NCBI RefSeq assembly: GCF_000721935.1
Contig: NZ_KL585398.1
Coordinates: 27,530 to 39,814 of the forward strand
Length of the DNA stretch: 12,285 nucleotides
Direction: 5' to 3'
Source of the DNA: Streptomyces sp. NRRL WC-3549
GTDB taxonomy: Bacteria; Actinomycetota; Actinomycetes; Streptomycetales; Streptomycetaceae
Positions within the stretch are counted from its first letter, which is position 1, and every line of letters starts with the position of its first letter. A program made the translations under genes and the position numbers. This document shows, piece by piece, positions 1-5,724 of this stretch. The notes under the pieces were generated by a model, which had not been told where the DNA came from, ran no database searches, and saw nothing but the letters and a program-made list of their open reading frames with translations.

Positions 1-65
1 AGCCGATCCACGAGTGGCTGGAGCTGCGCCCGTTCCTGAGCGCGCCGCCCACCATCACGGACTGA
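1..65 (+). CDS. C-terminal end of a probable YCII/DGPF-family protein (partial)
   Basis: An open frame enters from the left edge and stops at TGA 63-65. The visible residues end PIHEWLELRPFLSAPPTITD. The E-x-RP-F type ending resembles the C-terminus of YCII-related (DGPF) proteins, whose last strand commonly reads like EVRP. Independent support comes from the neighbour: ECF42 sigma factors are typically encoded beside DGPF/YCII proteins, and an ECF42-like gene starts only 8 bases downstream. Only about 20 residues are visible, so the family call rests mostly on context. The two genes are probably co-transcribed, with the sigma factor translated by coupling or reinitiation. Confidence 0.55.
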   Translation, partial: PIHEWLELRPFLSAPPTITD

Positions 66-73
66 CCCATCCG

Positions 74-1219
74 ATGGACGAGACACTGCTCCGGAGCCTC
101 ACCCCGGGCGTGCTCGGCATCCTCGTCCGCCGCGGAGCCGATTTCGCGGCGGCCGAGGACGCCGTCCAGGACGCACTGGTCGAGGCCGTCCGCGTCTGGC
201 CGGACGAGCCGCCCCGGGACCCGAAGGGCTGGCTGGTCACCGTCGCCTGGCGCCGGTTCCTCGACGCGGCCCGGGCCGACACCGCCCGCCGCCGGCGGGA
301 GGACCTGGTCGAGGAGGAACCGGCGCCCGGGCCCGTGCTCACGGTGGACGACACGCTGCAGCTCTACTTCCTGTGCGCCCACCCGTCGCTGACACCGTCG
401 TCCGCGGTCGCGCTCACCCTGCGCGCCGTGGGCGGGCTGACCACCCGCCAGATCGCCCAGGCCTACCTGGTGCCCGAGGCGACCATGGCGCAGCGCATCA
501 GCCGGGCCAAGCGCACCGTCTCCCGAGTGCGATTCGACCGGCCCGGCGACGTCGCCACCGTGCTCCGCGTCCTCTACCTGGTCTTCAACGAGGGCTACTC
601 CGGCGACGTCGACCTCGCCGCCGAGGCCATCCGGCTCACCCGGCAGCTCGCGGCCGCGATCGACCACCCCGAGGTGGCGGGGCTGCTCGCCCTCATGCTG
701 CTCCACCACGCCCGGCGCGCCGCCCGGACCGCGCCCGACGGCAGCCTCGTGCCGCTCGCCGAGCAGGACCGCGGCCGGTGGGACACCGCGTCGATCGCCG
801 AGGGCATCGAGATCCTCCAGGCGGCGCTCGCCCGCGACCGGCTCGGCGAGTACCAGGCCCAGGCCGCCGTCGCCGCCCTCCACGCCGACGCACGCACCGC
901 CGAGGAGACCGACTGGGTGCAGATCGTGGAGTGGTACGACGAGCTCGTCCGCCTGACCGACAGCCCCGTCGTCCGGCTCAACCGCGCGGTGGCCGTCGGT
1001 CAGGCCGACGGGCCGCGCGCGGGCCTCGCGGAACTCGCGGCGCTGGACGCCTCACTGCCCCGCCACACCGCGGTGGCCGCCTACCTCCACGAGCGCGACG
1101 GCGACCTGGCGACGGCGGAACGGCTGTACGCCGAGGCCGCCCGGGCGGCACCCGGCCTGGCCGAGCGCGACCACCTGATACGCCAGGCCGCCCGGCTCCA
1201 CACCCGCCGGAGCCGCTGA
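74..1219 (+). CDS. ECF-type RNA polymerase sigma factor, ECF42-like, with long C-terminal extension
   Basis: This 381-residue protein should direct RNA polymerase to a small set of promoters. Residues about 8-75 form sigma region 2 (AAAEDAVQDALVEAVRVWP, then GWLVTVAWRRFLD). A conserved linker, DDTLQLYFLCAHPSL at 92-106, leads into the region 4 helix-turn-helix at about 107-150 (GGLTTRQIAQAYLVPEATMA). The remaining ~230 residues are a helical, TPR-like extension carrying YLVFNEGY at 168-175, a hallmark of the ECF42 group. In that group the extension replaces a separate anti-sigma factor and is needed for activity, and the usual target is the adjacent DGPF gene. No anti-sigma gene is seen here. 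I chose ATG 74, 8 bases after the upstream stop, because the residues encoded from a possible GTG at 14 belong to the upstream gene's DNA and are not sigma-like. No clear Shine-Dalgarno is present, consistent with coupled translation. The group assignment is from recalled motifs. Confidence 0.88.
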   Translation: MDETLLRSLTPGVLGILVRRGADFAAAEDAVQDALVEAVRVWPDEPPRDPKGWLVTVAWRRFLDAARADTARRRREDLVEEEPAPGPVLTVDDTLQLYFLCAHPSLTPSSAVALTLRAVGGLTTRQIAQAYLVPEATMAQRISRAKRTVSRVRFDRPGDVATVLRVLYLVFNEGYSGDVDLAAEAIRLTRQLAAAIDHPEVAGLLALMLLHHARRAARTAPDGSLVPLAEQDRGRWDTASIAEGIEILQAALARDRLGEYQAQAAVAALHADARTAEETDWVQIVEWYDELVRLTDSPVVRLNRAVAVGQADGPRAGLAELAALDASLPRHTAVAAYLHERDGDLATAERLYAEAARAAPGLAERDHLIRQAARLHTRRSR

Positions 1220-1266
1220 GGCGCGGCGCGCGTGCGGAGTACCGGCCGGCGCGGGGGCGCCTCAGC
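1215..1266. terminator. Shared bidirectional hairpin between convergent sigma and Nudix genes
   Basis: GCTGAGGCGC at 1215-1224 is perfectly complementary to GCGCCTCAGC at 1257-1266, giving a 10-bp stem with a 32-base GC-rich loop that can fold further. The stem contains the TGA of the sigma gene (1217-1219) and, on the other strand, the TGA of the Nudix gene (1262-1264). The symmetry suits termination in both directions. There is no T-tract, which is usual for Streptomyces terminators. That it terminates transcription is inference. Confidence 0.6.
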
Positions 1267-1795
1267 CCGCCGCCTCGTCCATGAGGAGGTACAGCAGCCC
1301 CACCAGGGAGCCGCTGCTGACGATCTCCCGGCGGTCGATCATCCCCCGGACGTCCGCCAGCGGGATCCACTCGATGCGGTCCGACTCGTTCCGCTCCGTC
1401 GGAGGGCCCTCGTAGGCGGCGTCGTCGGCGCGGAACACGTGGTGCTGGGAGTCCGTGATGCCGTTCGCCGGTTCGGCGTAGATCAGGGGCGTCAGGGTGC
1501 CGACCCGCCAGCCGGTCTCCTCGCGCACCTCGCGTTCCGCGGCCTGGGCCGGGGTCTCGTCGTCCTCGACCAGTCCCATGGGCAGTTCCCACGCCCAGGT
1601 GTCCGTGACGAAGCGGTGGCGCCACATCATCAGGACCTCCCCGCGGTCGTTGACCACGGCCACCACCGCCAGGTTGCGGAGCTTGACGACGTAGTACTCG
1701 CTCCGGAGCCCGTCCGGCTGTTCCACGTCCGTCGCGTACAGGTTCACCCAGGCGTTCTCGTAGAGCGGGCGCTCCCCGTAGACCTTCCACCGCAC
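1262..1795 (-). CDS. Nudix hydrolase, ADP-ribose pyrophosphatase-like
   Basis: A 177-residue cytoplasmic enzyme expected to hydrolyse a nucleoside diphosphate linked to another moiety, using Mg2+ or Mn2+. The Nudix box is complete at residues 74-96: G74, five residues, E80, seven residues, R88-E89-V90-R91-E92-E93-T94-G95-W96, so all metal-binding glutamates are present. The preceding strand (LAVVAVVNDRGEVLMMWRHRF) and the ELPMG lead-in are typical of ADP-ribose or nucleotide-sugar pyrophosphatases, but sequence alone does not fix the substrate in this superfamily. The start is GTG at 1793-1795. It follows a GAGAGGGG Shine-Dalgarno (1803-1810, minus strand) by 7 bases. The gene is divergent from the MurJ-like gene and convergent with the sigma gene. 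Confidence 0.9.
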   Translation of the reverse strand: MRWKVYGERPLYENAWVNLYATDVEQPDGLRSEYYVVKLRNLAVVAVVNDRGEVLMMWRHRFVTDTWAWELPMGLVEDDETPAQAAEREVREETGWRVGTLTPLIYAEPANGITDSQHHVFRADDAAYEGPPTERNESDRIEWIPLADVRGMIDRREIVSSGSLVGLLYLLMDEAAG

Positions 1796-1838
1796 TGCCG
1801 TGACCCCTCTCGGTCGTCCACCACCGGTGCGCTCAGCG

Positions 1839-1844
1839 TAAGTT
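1839..1844 (+). promoter_or_regulatory. Candidate -10 box (TAAGTT) for a leaderless murJ-family transcript
   Basis: TAAGTT fits the TANNNT -10 pattern and ends 7 bases before the ATG at 1852, placing transcription start at or next to the start codon. No Shine-Dalgarno lies upstream of that ATG. Both points fit a leaderless mRNA, which is common in actinobacteria. The -35 region is not recognisable. On the opposite strand TACGCT (1835-1840) could be the -10 of the Nudix gene and would overlap this box. Confidence 0.4.
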
Positions 1845-1851
1845 GACCCGC

Positions 1852-3543
1852 ATGACCGAGGGGACGGACAGCGTGGCGCAGGCGGTTCCGGTGAAGGGTG
1901 AGGACGCCCGGCCGGTGAAGGCCGAGGGTGGAGGGGCGGGCCGGGCTTCGCTGCTGATGGCCGCCGGGACGGTGGTGTCGCGGGCCACCGGACTGATCCG
2001 GCAGGTGCTCCAGGCCGCGGCGCTCGGGACGGGGCTGCTGGCCAGCACGTACAACACCGCCAACACCGTGCCCACCAGTCTCTACACGCTGCTGATCGGC
2101 GGCGCCCTCAACGCCGTGCTGGTGCCGCAGCTGGTACGGGCCCGTACGACACAGCCCGACGGTGGACGGGCGTACGAGCAGCGGCTGACCACCCTGGTCG
2201 TGTGCGTGCTGGCGGTGGGGACCGCCCTGGCGGTGTGGGCGGCGCCGCAGATCGTGGGCCTGTACATGCGGGACACGCCGGAGAACCATGACGCCTTCGC
2301 CCTGACGGTGACGTTCGCCCGGTTCCTGCTCCCGCAGGTCTTCTTCTACGGGTTGTTCGCGATCTACGGCCAACTCCTCAACGCGCGCGAGAAGTTCGGC
2401 GCGATGATGTGGACGCCGGTGCTCAACAACGTCGTGCTGGTCGGCATGTTCGCCGCGTACCTGGGGCTGATGACCGTCCCCGACCGGGTGGAGGACATCA
2501 CCGCCACCCAGGTGCGGCTGCTGGGGATCGGGACGACGGCCGGTATCGCCGTGCAGGCCCTCGCCCTGATCCCGTTCGCCCGGGCGGCGGGCTTCCGGTT
2601 CCGGCCGCGGTTCGACTGGCGCGGCACCGGGCTGGGGAAGAGCGCCCACGCGGCGAAGTGGACGCTGCTGTTCGTCCTGGCCAACCAGGTCGCCCTGACC
2701 GTCGTCACCAACTACGCCAACGCCGCCGACCAGGAGCTGCCCCAGGCCGGGGCGGGCTACTCCGCTTACACCTACGCGCAGACCATCTGGTTGCTGCCGC
2801 AGTCCATCGTGACCGTGTCCCTGGTGACGGCGCTGCTGCCCCGGATGAGCCGGGCCGCCGCCGAGGGACGCATCGCCGACCTGCGGGCGGATCTGGCCCG
2901 GGGGCTGCGGATCAGCGGGGTCGTCATCGTCCCCGCCGCGTTCCTGTTCCTCGCGCTGGGCACGCAGATCTCCACCCTGCTGTTCGCACACGGGGCGGCG
3001 GACGCGGCTTCGGCCCGGCCGCTGGGGTACATGCTGCAGGCGTTCGGGCTCGGCCTCATCCCGTTCTCCGCGCAGTACCTGCTGCTGCGCGGCTTCTACG
3101 CCTTCGAGGACACGCGCACCCCGTTCCTCATGGCCGCCTGGATCGCCGTGGTGAACATCGCCCTGGCCACCGGCTGCCACCTGCTGCTGCCCGCCCGCTG
3201 GGCCGTGGTCGGCATGGCTGGTGCGTACACCCTCTCCTACGCGGCCGGGCTCGCCCTCACCGTGCTCCTGCTGCGCCGGAGACTGGGCGGCCGTCTCGAC
3301 GACGGGGGCCTGCGCCGCACCTACGGGAAGCTGCTGTGCGCCGCGGGCCCGGCGGCGGTGCTCGGCTGGGCCGCTGCCCGTGCGTGCGCCGCCCTGGGGA
3401 CCGGGACGTGGCCCACCGCGGTCGCCCTGGCCGCGGGGGCGGTCACCCTCGCGTTGGTGTATCTCCTGCTGGCCCGGCTCATGAGGGTCGGTGAGCTGCG
3501 GCGGCTGCCCGGGAGGCGCCGGCGGCCTGGTGCGCGACAGTGA
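1852..3543 (+). CDS. murJ: MurJ/MviN-family lipid II flippase (MOP superfamily)
   Basis: A 563-residue integral membrane protein with many hydrophobic segments, consistent with the 14-helix MurJ fold. The first 25 or so residues are polar, then the family signature begins: GTVVSRATGLIRQVLQAAAL, followed by NTANTVPTSLYTLLIGGALN and VLVPQLVRA. MurJ flips lipid-linked peptidoglycan precursor to the outer face of the cytoplasmic membrane. Actinobacteria often carry more than one MviN homologue, so this may be a paralogue acting on another undecaprenyl-linked substrate. No cell-wall synthesis gene accompanies it in the window. I prefer ATG 1852 over the in-frame TTG at 1843. Neither has a Shine-Dalgarno, and a -10-like box sits exactly where a leaderless transcript would need it. 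The C-terminus (RRLPGRRRRPGARQ) is strongly basic and probably cytoplasmic. Confidence 0.87.
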   Translation: MTEGTDSVAQAVPVKGEDARPVKAEGGGAGRASLLMAAGTVVSRATGLIRQVLQAAALGTGLLASTYNTANTVPTSLYTLLIGGALNAVLVPQLVRARTTQPDGGRAYEQRLTTLVVCVLAVGTALAVWAAPQIVGLYMRDTPENHDAFALTVTFARFLLPQVFFYGLFAIYGQLLNAREKFGAMMWTPVLNNVVLVGMFAAYLGLMTVPDRVEDITATQVRLLGIGTTAGIAVQALALIPFARAAGFRFRPRFDWRGTGLGKSAHAAKWTLLFVLANQVALTVVTNYANAADQELPQAGAGYSAYTYAQTIWLLPQSIVTVSLVTALLPRMSRAAAEGRIADLRADLARGLRISGVVIVPAAFLFLALGTQISTLLFAHGAADAASARPLGYMLQAFGLGLIPFSAQYLLLRGFYAFEDTRTPFLMAAWIAVVNIALATGCHLLLPARWAVVGMAGAYTLSYAAGLALTVLLLRRRLGGRLDDGGLRRTYGKLLCAAGPAAVLGWAAARACAALGTGTWPTAVALAAGAVTLALVYLLLARLMRVGELRRLPGRRRRPGARQ

Positions 3544-3593
3544 GTGGACCGGGGCGTGGGCCGCGCCGGAGCCGGGTGCCGTCGTAGGGGCGG

Positions 3594-3608
3594 CCGGCCC
3601 GGGGCCGG
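3594..3608. terminator. Possible weak terminator downstream of the murJ-family gene
   Basis: CCGGCCC at 3594-3600 and GGGCCGG at 3602-3608 form a dyad around one base. As RNA it would fold as a 5-bp stem with a 5-base loop. It lies 50 bases past the murJ-family stop. Chance GC-rich symmetry is a real alternative. Confidence 0.25.
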
Positions 3609-3636
3609 GGTCCGGCAACGAGCCTGCCGCGAAAGG

Positions 3637-3645
3637 TGCTTGTAT
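3637..3645 (+). promoter_or_regulatory. Candidate extended -10 (TGCTTGTAT) for the downstream membrane-protein gene
   Basis: TGC followed by TTGTAT matches the extended -10 arrangement, in a locally less GC-rich stretch. Transcription would start about 20 bases before the proposed GTG at 3673, leaving room for the GGAG at 3663-3666. No matching -35 is visible. Confidence 0.3.
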
Positions 3646-3672
3646 CGCCCCTCGTGCTGCGCGGAGCCGTCG

Positions 3673-4806
3673 GTGCACCATGTGCCGGTGAGTCCCGAGA
3701 AGAGTGTCCCGCCCACCCCGTCCACCCCGCTCAGCCCGAAAGAGCGTGCGGCATCGGTCTTCGCCGCCGTGGTGGGCTGTGCGTGCGTGCTGACGGCGGC
3801 CTTCCTGCTGCTGGTCCCCATGCCCCGGGCGCTCGACGACGAACGCGCCTTCCGGGAGGCGGTCGCCTGCGCTCCGGACGACGGCGGGAAGGCGGGCGAC
3901 TGCCTGTGGACGATCGCCGCGCGGGTCGACCGGACGGAGAAGGTGCAGCGGAAGAAGAGCCCCTCGTTCTGGGTGTACGTCACCGAGCCGGACGGGGCGT
4001 CCACCCGCACCCGGCTCGACGGGAGGGCCGAGGACGTGCCCGCCGCCGGCCCGGGGAAGACCGTCCGGGTCACGTACTGGCGGGACCAGATCCGCTACGT
4101 CGACCTCGGGTCCGCCCGCCGGTACACCACCGCGGATCCGCGCGGTGACTACCGCCTGTACTGCACCTGGGGCTTCGCCCTCGGCCTCTACAGCCTCGTC
4201 CACCTGTGGCTCTGGCTCTGGGCCACCCGGTTCGCCCACCTGTCCCGCCGGGCCTACCCGTGGCAGGCGGGTGTCCCGACCGCGGGCGGGCTCGCCCTCG
4301 CCGCGATCGGGGCGTTCGCGCCGTGGCCCACGGACAGTCCGGGGGAAGCCCTCCTGGTCGTCGGAGTGTGCACGCCGGTGGTCGTGCTCGGGTGCGCGGT
4401 GGCAGGGCTGATCGTGGCACGCCGTCAGCGGGGCGACGACACCATCCGGCTGACGCCCTCCGCGCCGGAGGAGGAGCGTCGCTTCCCGGGCATGGTGGTG
4501 GGGGAGGTGCCCTACCAGGGCCGTGGCGGCTGGCTGGTGGCCGGCCCCGGCCTCCTGGCCTCGACCCCCGACCCGACCGGCGCCGCCTTCCGCCGTGAGG
4601 TGCCGCGCGGTCTGAGGCCGGTCCGGGTCCGCCCGCGCTACCGGCTGGACCCGGACCTGCCCGACTACGAGGGCAAGGCCGTCGTCCTGGAGTGCGAGGA
4701 CGACGGCGTACCGGTGCTCGTGGTCACCCGGAAGAAGACCATGCCGTGGGTGCTCGGCGCGCTGGAGACGGCCGGGTCCGGCCTCGGGGACGCGCCGCGT
4801 CCGTGA
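3673..4806 (+). CDS. Uncharacterised membrane protein with four predicted TM segments
   Basis: I do not recognise this protein beyond some likeness to DUF3592-type membrane proteins. From GTG 3673 it has 377 residues. A proline-rich N-terminus precedes TM1 (about 28-49, FAAVVGCACVLTAAFLLL). A polar domain of ~110 residues follows, rich in beta-type sequence with Cys66 and Cys77 that could form a disulphide if the domain is outside. TM2 is about 163-186, TM3 200-218 and TM4 226-249 (LLVVGVCTPVVVLGCAVAGLIV). A soluble C-terminal domain of ~125 residues ends the protein. The frame stays open back to GTG 3544, directly after the murJ-family stop, but those 43 extra residues are arginine- and cysteine-rich filler. 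GTG 3673 has GGAG 6 bases upstream; GTG 3682 and 3688 are alternatives. It follows the flippase gene on the same strand after 129 bases, so a shared transcript is possible. Confidence 0.72.
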   Translation: MHHVPVSPEKSVPPTPSTPLSPKERAASVFAAVVGCACVLTAAFLLLVPMPRALDDERAFREAVACAPDDGGKAGDCLWTIAARVDRTEKVQRKKSPSFWVYVTEPDGASTRTRLDGRAEDVPAAGPGKTVRVTYWRDQIRYVDLGSARRYTTADPRGDYRLYCTWGFALGLYSLVHLWLWLWATRFAHLSRRAYPWQAGVPTAGGLALAAIGAFAPWPTDSPGEALLVVGVCTPVVVLGCAVAGLIVARRQRGDDTIRLTPSAPEEERRFPGMVVGEVPYQGRGGWLVAGPGLLASTPDPTGAAFRREVPRGLRPVRVRPRYRLDPDLPDYEGKAVVLECEDDGVPVLVVTRKKTMPWVLGALETAGSGLGDAPRP

Positions 4807-4824
4807 TCCGTCCGGCCGGACGGA
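4807..4824. terminator. 18-bp perfect palindrome at the stop codon, probable terminator
   Basis: TCCGTCCGGCCGGACGGA is a perfect palindrome beginning on the base after the TGA of the membrane-protein gene. As RNA it can form a 7-bp stem with a GGCC-centred loop. The position suggests a factor-independent or hairpin-only terminator. A protein-binding site is the alternative. Confidence 0.5.
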
Positions 4825-4845
4825 CCACGGACACCTCGGGCGGCA

Positions 4846-4867
4846 CGGCCGTGGCGCGGCCGTGGCG
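4846..4867. repeat. Two tandem copies of an 11-bp unit
   Basis: CGGCCGTGGCG occurs at 4846-4856 and again at 4857-4867, with no spacer. It lies in the same convergent gap as the longer 23-bp array and may reflect the same local slippage. Confidence 0.6.
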
Positions 4868-4920
4868 CGTCCGCGGGGTTCCGGCCGGTTTCGGGACTGG
4901 TCTTCGAGACTTTCGAGGCC

Positions 4921-5010
4921 GCCCGGCCGCGCCGAGGAGTGCCGCCCGGCCGCGCCGAGGAGTGCCGCCCGGCCGCGCCGAGGAGTGCCGCCCGGCCGCG
5001 CCGCGGAGCA
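4921..5010. repeat. 23-bp tandem repeat array (three perfect copies plus a diverged fourth)
   Basis: The unit begins GCCCGGCCGCGCC and ends GAGGAGTGCC. Perfect copies occupy 4921-4943, 4944-4966 and 4967-4989. A fourth copy from 4990 matches for 14 bases and then diverges (GCGGAGCA). There are no spacers, so this is not a CRISPR array. It lies between the 3' ends of two convergent genes. The period of 23 is not a multiple of three, which argues against a coding repeat. It is most simply a variable-number tandem repeat. Confidence 0.9.
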
Positions 5011-5018
5011 CTGCTCCG
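5004..5018 (-). terminator. Hairpin downstream of the tetR-family gene
   Basis: CGGAGC (5004-5009) and GCTCCG (5013-5018) form a 6-bp stem with the triloop ACT. It lies 7 bases beyond the TetR-family stop when read on the minus strand, and overlaps the degenerate fourth tandem-repeat copy. Its position suits a terminator, but the stem is short. Confidence 0.4.
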
Positions 5019-5025
5019 GCCCCGC

Positions 5026-5616
5026 TCAGTCGAAGCTCTGCCCCATCTCGTCCAGGATCTCGTCGATGACCTCGCCAGGGACCCGCGCCAGGTCCTCCTC
5101 GATCCACATCCGCATCGCGATCCGTATCGAGGCGAGGAAGCCCGACGCCAGGACCATGGGGCGCACCGAGCTGTCCGCCGGGCCGCGCCGGACGGCCACG
5201 GCGTCGGCCAGGTCGCGTTCCAGTGCGGCGTGGTTGGCGAGCTGGCGGGCGAGCAGGGAGGGGTGGCGCATGGCCAGGCGGGTGCGGATGGCCCACTCGC
5301 GTTCCGGCAGTGTCATGCGTCCCGCGAACTGGGCCACCGCCTCCCGGAGGGCCGGCCAGGCGGGCTCCTCGGCGGGGCGGTCGCGGACCGCCTGGACGAG
5401 GGCCCTTATGTGCTGCTCCTCGCCGTAGAGGAGGGCGTCCTCCTTGTTGGTGAAGTAGTTGGAGAACGTTCTGCGGGAGATGCCTGCGGCATCGGCGACC
5501 GCCTCCACCGTCACATGGTCGAATCCGTGCTCGACGGTCAGGCGCAGCGTCGCCTCGTGCACGGCCTGGCGGGTGGCCGCCTTCTTGCGTTCACGCAGTC
5601 CCACAGGGCTTTCCAT
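5026..5616 (-). CDS. TetR-family transcriptional repressor
   Basis: A 196-residue DNA-binding regulator. Residues 7-62 are a standard TetR N-terminal domain: LRERKKAATRQAVHEATLRL, then the helix-turn-helix TVEAVADAAGISRRTFSNYF at about 36-55, then NKEDALL. The rest is a helical ligand-binding and dimerisation domain, too variable to predict the inducer. It is divergent from an MFS exporter across about 108 bases that hold a 30-bp dyad, the standard arrangement for a repressor controlling an efflux pump and its own gene. The start is uncertain. ATG 5616 fits the family, but GGAGG lies only one base upstream, too close for normal initiation. GTG 5631 is in frame and could start a longer form. 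The ATG at 5676 lies inside the dyad and is unlikely. Confidence 0.9.
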   Translation of the reverse strand: MESPVGLRERKKAATRQAVHEATLRLTVEHGFDHVTVEAVADAAGISRRTFSNYFTNKEDALLYGEEQHIRALVQAVRDRPAEEPAWPALREAVAQFAGRMTLPEREWAIRTRLAMRHPSLLARQLANHAALERDLADAVAVRRGPADSSVRPMVLASGFLASIRIAMRMWIEEDLARVPGEVIDEILDEMGQSFD

Positions 5617-5645
5617 GCCTCCATTGTCCACGCGACGGTAAAGAT

Positions 5646-5675
5646 TGCGCAATGTGCAAAATTGCCCATTGCGCA
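5646..5675. promoter_or_regulatory. Operator-like 30-bp dyad between tetR-family and MFS genes
   Basis: TGCGCAATGTGCAA (5646-5659) and TTGCCCATTGCGCA (5662-5675) are inverted copies around a central AA, with one mismatched pair (5655/5666). ATTGCGCA also recurs as a direct repeat at 5644-5651 and 5668-5675, and ATTGCGCAAT at 5644-5653 is itself palindromic. The site is AT-rich compared with its surroundings and lies just upstream of the likely MFS -10. It is the obvious binding site for the adjacent TetR-type protein. The length could hold two dimers. Confidence 0.82.
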
Positions 5676-5677
5676 TG

Positions 5678-5683
5678 TACAGT
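5678..5683 (+). promoter_or_regulatory. Candidate -10 box (TACAGT) of the MFS gene
   Basis: TACAGT fits the TANNNT pattern and sits two bases past the operator dyad, about 41 bases before the MFS start. A repressor on the dyad would cover the -35 and spacer. The -35 itself is not close to consensus. Confidence 0.45.
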
Positions 5684-5724
5684 GAAGGCTTCCCTCATCT
5701 GTTCGAATTTTCCGGAGGTTGCGC

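Noticed and set aside
3544..3672. N-terminal extension of the membrane-protein gene back to the murJ-family stop
   Set aside because: The 43 extra residues are Arg/Gly/Cys-rich and unlike a protein N-terminus. A GTG with a spaced GGAG exists at 3673.
1744..4239. An 831-codon minus-strand open frame opposite the flippase and membrane-protein genes
   Set aside because: It has Gln/Pro/Gly/Arg-rich low complexity and spans two real genes and their spacer, with no ribosome site or recognisable motif.
4921..5010. CRISPR array
   Set aside because: The 23-bp units are directly adjacent with no spacers, and no cas gene is present.
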